NCBI GenBank assembly: GCA_947034895.1
Contig: OX344763.1
Coordinates: 42,655,025 to 42,719,024, forward strand
Direction: 5' to 3'
DNA: 64,000 nt
Source: Rhytidiadelphus loreus
Lineage: Eukaryota; Streptophyta; Bryopsida; Hypnales; Hylocomiaceae
Each line of letters opens with the position of its first letter. Position 1 is the first letter of the stretch. The translations under genes were made by a program, and so were the position numbers. This document shows, one piece after another, positions 60,990 to 64,000 of the stretch. The notes under the pieces were generated by a model. It ran no database searches, was not told where the DNA came from, and was given only the letters and a program-made list of their open reading frames with translations.

Positions 60990-63900
60990 GGAAGTATGTA
61001 AAATTGGACGGGATCAGCATTGAGGTCAACTACGACACGGAGGAAGTATTTAAAAGACTCCTGGAGGAATGTGCTACACAGGCATACACGAACAAGTGGA
61101 TCTCCGGAAATGAGAGCATGTATTACTTGAAGTGTGTGCATTGTCTGGATATGTCGTTCCCCAACAAGAGGCGACTAAATCATCATCGTTGGACTTCATC
61201 GTGTCCAGTAGTGAAGGATTCCCGGGGGAACCCCTTGCGACTTCTCCCTTATCCAGACGAAGGAATCGGACAAGGCAAAAGCCTTGAGTCTGTGTTTGGG
61301 GAAGCGCTGTTGACATTACTGTTCCGGTCATCCGCGATGTCAGCACTCAGTGTTTGCGTGTTCCAGCATCTATGAATGTAGGAGCCGTGACGGAGAAGCC
61401 CCGAGGGGTGGCGTAGAGTCCAAACGAGTCACGACGTGGATTGAAGGGGTCCGTGCACAATGAAGAGGATGTCTCGGAGCCCGGAGAAGCGCAAAGCCGC
61501 AAACCAATGTTTCCCCGCCGACCACCCCTGCTGCACCCTTACCTGCTTCTCCGGGCATTACTAGACGAACTCCTCGAGCGTATACAGTTCGGCGCCCTGG
61601 CCATCTTTTCCTGGAACCAGTTCTGCCATTTGTCCCCTATGAAACACTGGCCAGTTTGGGGAAGACTGCAAAGGCCTATTTTCTAGATTCCAGGGCGGTT
61701 TTGGCATTGCCTGCCGTGACACGTGACGACCACTGGGACCCCCTTTGGGTGGCCGATCGAGAAGAGAACATAAATGTTCCGCAACAAGACCGGAAGAAAC
61801 GTAAACTACCGGCGACTCGCCATGGCGAGGAAAGTCCAGAGACTTACGTCGGAGGCAAGCGCGAGAAGCTGGCGAAGAACGGTTCACCTGTGAACCCCCA
61901 CTCCCTTGTGTTGCTCTCAAAAGGATCTGACGAGGAGAAGAACACTGGCTCGGACTTCGCAAATACGAATCAATCCCGTCAGAACACTTCATCATTCATG
62001 GATAGAACTTCTAAGATGGGCGTGGATGAGTTGCATGTGCCATGCCCAAAAGGGGCTGCTGCTTTGCATATAGTTGAGGCCACGAAAGGAATCTGCAAGT
62101 CTCCGTCTCGTGGCGCCGCAGAGGTGTCGTCCGTTGTTCTGTTGTCTACTATTTTGCCAGCCGGGGAGGGACTCAAAATAGTGCCGTGGACGGGTAACTA
62201 TGAGGGGAATCGGGCGCTCCAACGGTACTGGATGTGCGGTTTAGGTTACCCTAAACTGAAACAATACCACCCTGGCTTAGCAACGTGTACTTCGGGGCGC
62301 CAAAAACGCCTAGAGCGTGACGAGCAAGAAGCCACCATGGCAGTGCGGGTGAAAGCGGACGAACTGGCCGCGTCGCAACCGATATTATGTCCACCGAGAC
62401 ACCGTGAAGCGCCCGACTTATACGATCTCGCCATCATGAGGCCGGATTTACTTTCATAGCCTTGGCAGACGCAGTCGGCCGCTGAATTCCTGCATGACTT
62501 TGATCTGGTTTGGTCTGATGGGCGTTTTCATACAACAATGCAGGTTTGCAGCATGTGGTGGGCATGCAAGGCAAAGGTACGTAGACAGACCCTTCTTGGT
62601 ACCTGAAACACTGTTTCACTGTTTCGCATCAGTTTAAAATACACGACATGTGCTCTTGATGTACAAGCGGACACTCTGATGTAGCATGGCCTCCGTGATT
62701 TTTCAGAAGGAGAACTACAAGCTGAAAACGTTTAGGGGGCTTGCCCGTTGCATGGGTTCACTGTGTCACAGCGTCAAATACAAGCAGAAGCCGCCTGATG
62801 TTGCCGCAATGGCTTCATACCTACAGTACAGGCATGAAGCGCGGGTGTACAAGGAGAAGAAGAGCGCTTCAACCTCTCAGCTACGCGCGAATCAGGAGCA
62901 AGTCGTACTGGATGTTGTTGCAGACTTCCGCGAGCGTACGAAATTTCGCCGAGCGGAAATTCAGTGGGACTGGTGTCCCATCTGGTTTGTGGTCACGGAG
63001 AATGCGACTATGATGCAGAGGCTGCCACCGCTTCCTTGGTGTCATGACGGTGACCTCCGCACCCCCGTGCCAATTCTTCATGCGTGTGCATAATGATTTC
63101 AAGCTTTAGGGTTTAGGGGAGTTGTCCACCTTAAAACACTGTCTACCTACCACACTATTGGATGATCTTCTTCAGTACCCCTAACAATCTTCACAATGAT
63201 GCAGGCGAGGAGGCATCCACTATCCAACGCGTGTTGCTCGAAACCCGAGTTCAGAGAGTGAAACCGCCTCCATTTGTCCAAGTTCTTCGTATCGCTGCGA
63301 ACAACGTGTATGGCAGGTGGAGGCAACTTAGCTGCCCTCTTTTCGGGCTTAGTAGGGAGGCCATTTGGACTTTGTGCCGCAGTCAACGCAAAATCCAGCT
63401 TGCACTGTCATTGTTCACGTTTGAAGCACCATTCCACTTCACAGGCCTTCGCAATTTCGAAGATGATATCATGCACACCTCCGTCAGTCTGGACGCGCAA
63501 CTTGTTCGTGAGGGCAAAGAGGATCGAATGCTTGACGGGGTCATGGCTTGGGTCCAAAATGTACGCCTTCGCGCCTTACAGGACATAGTGCGCGATAGTC
63601 CACACAGCTTTAGGAATGCGTGGATGACCACCCAATACAAACACTGGTGGGACCTAGGCAAAACTTGGAGCAAGTGCCTCCGGATCCGGGAGGACCTCGA
63701 CATAGGCTGGGTGGCGTCTAAGTCCTTACCGCCATGGTCTCGACGAGTGCAAGAGCTCCGTAACGCTCTCAAGGACATTGTCCTTGACATGGAGAAGGCG
63801 TTGGATGAAGATGAGGACGCCATCTGGGACGAATATTCCCAGGGGTTGTCCATTGAGTCGGGTCAGCCAATTCGTCCTGATTCACCATCGAAAACGCTGG

Positions 63901-64000
63901 CCCTTCCTTCCATGTATTTAAAATAACCTCATCCGCCAGGGCCGTGACGGAAGACAGTGTCGGCAGAGGGAGGAGACTGAAATGCCCTTGGTCACGAAGA
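60990..64000 (+). CDS. Zinc-finger/Ulp1-type gene, copy 2 (partial, runs off the window)
   Basis: Paralogue of 31235-36774. Recognised coding parts: about 60990-61290 (VNYDTEEVFKRLLEE, CVHC...H...C finger, CPVVKDSRGNP), 61656-62459 (linker ending with YWMCGLGYP and a helical stretch), 62707-63049 (LCHSVKYKQKPP ... WDWCPIWFV) and from 63205 (EEASTIQRVLLE ... LDIGWV). The intron between the last two exons has the same position and phase as in copy 1. Trp codons are intact where copy 1 has stops. Frame changes between 61290 and 61656 are unresolved (intron or lesion), and a TAA at 63924 interrupts the last exon before any protease domain, so this copy may be decaying too. The C48 domain, if present, is beyond the window. 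Confidence 0.65.

Overview
The window looks like nuclear DNA of a land plant. It is AT-rich and full of transposons, with GT-AG introns and telomere-like TTTAGGG stretches. It holds one intact conserved gene, the six-exon gene for 26S proteasome ATPase RPT3, and a decayed copy of the plastid MraY translocase. The make-up (MraY, a Crinkler/RHS-like relic, unusual kinase and Ulp1 genes) would suit a non-flowering plant such as a bryophyte, but the species cannot be fixed from sequence alone. Nearly everything except RPT3 is mobile or decaying DNA.

Layout. 1-1981: AT-rich flank with a small TTAA-ended MITE. 1982-7269: element A, a 5.3-kb non-autonomous hAT element with a perfect 8-bp target duplication (GTTGTGGA). 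7270-10200: two more TTAA-ended elements. 10694-13987: RPT3 on the minus strand. 14435-15938: nested TTAA-ended elements. 16745-18218: MraY pseudogene. 19878-21112: nested inverted-repeat elements. 21757-22452: Crinkler/RHS-like pseudogene. 23510-30107: a satellite of about 138-bp units, split by a 4.1-kb CACTA element (25208-29319, TSD TGA). 31235-36774: degraded zinc-finger plus Ulp1-type (C48) protease gene, copy 1. 38050-60403: element B, a 22.35-kb hAT element with a perfect 8-bp target duplication (CCCCGATA). 60990 to the end: copy 2 of the zinc-finger/Ulp1 gene. Element B therefore inserted between two tandem paralogues.

The most interesting object is element B. Besides a hAT transposase it carries at least five other genes: three paralogues of an unrecognised 'WCHI' domain family (one ending in a RING-H2 finger, two in coiled coils), a protein kinase, and a multi-exon gene of unknown function. 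The five non-transposase genes share a promoter/leader block. The gene modules are separated by clusters of a 14-bp motif, GGGCGACTGCGGGT and variants. Element A is a deletion derivative of the B type: it keeps both ends and the multi-exon gene and has lost all the other genes, one breakpoint lying inside the motif clusters.

Many genes here are single long reading frames broken only by stops that C-to-T or G-to-A changes would explain (CAG/CAA to TAG/TAA, TGG to TGA/TAG, CGA to TGA), with few frameshifts. This fits decay driven by cytosine methylation. Copy 1 against copy 2 of the Ulp1 gene shows three such Trp-to-stop changes directly.
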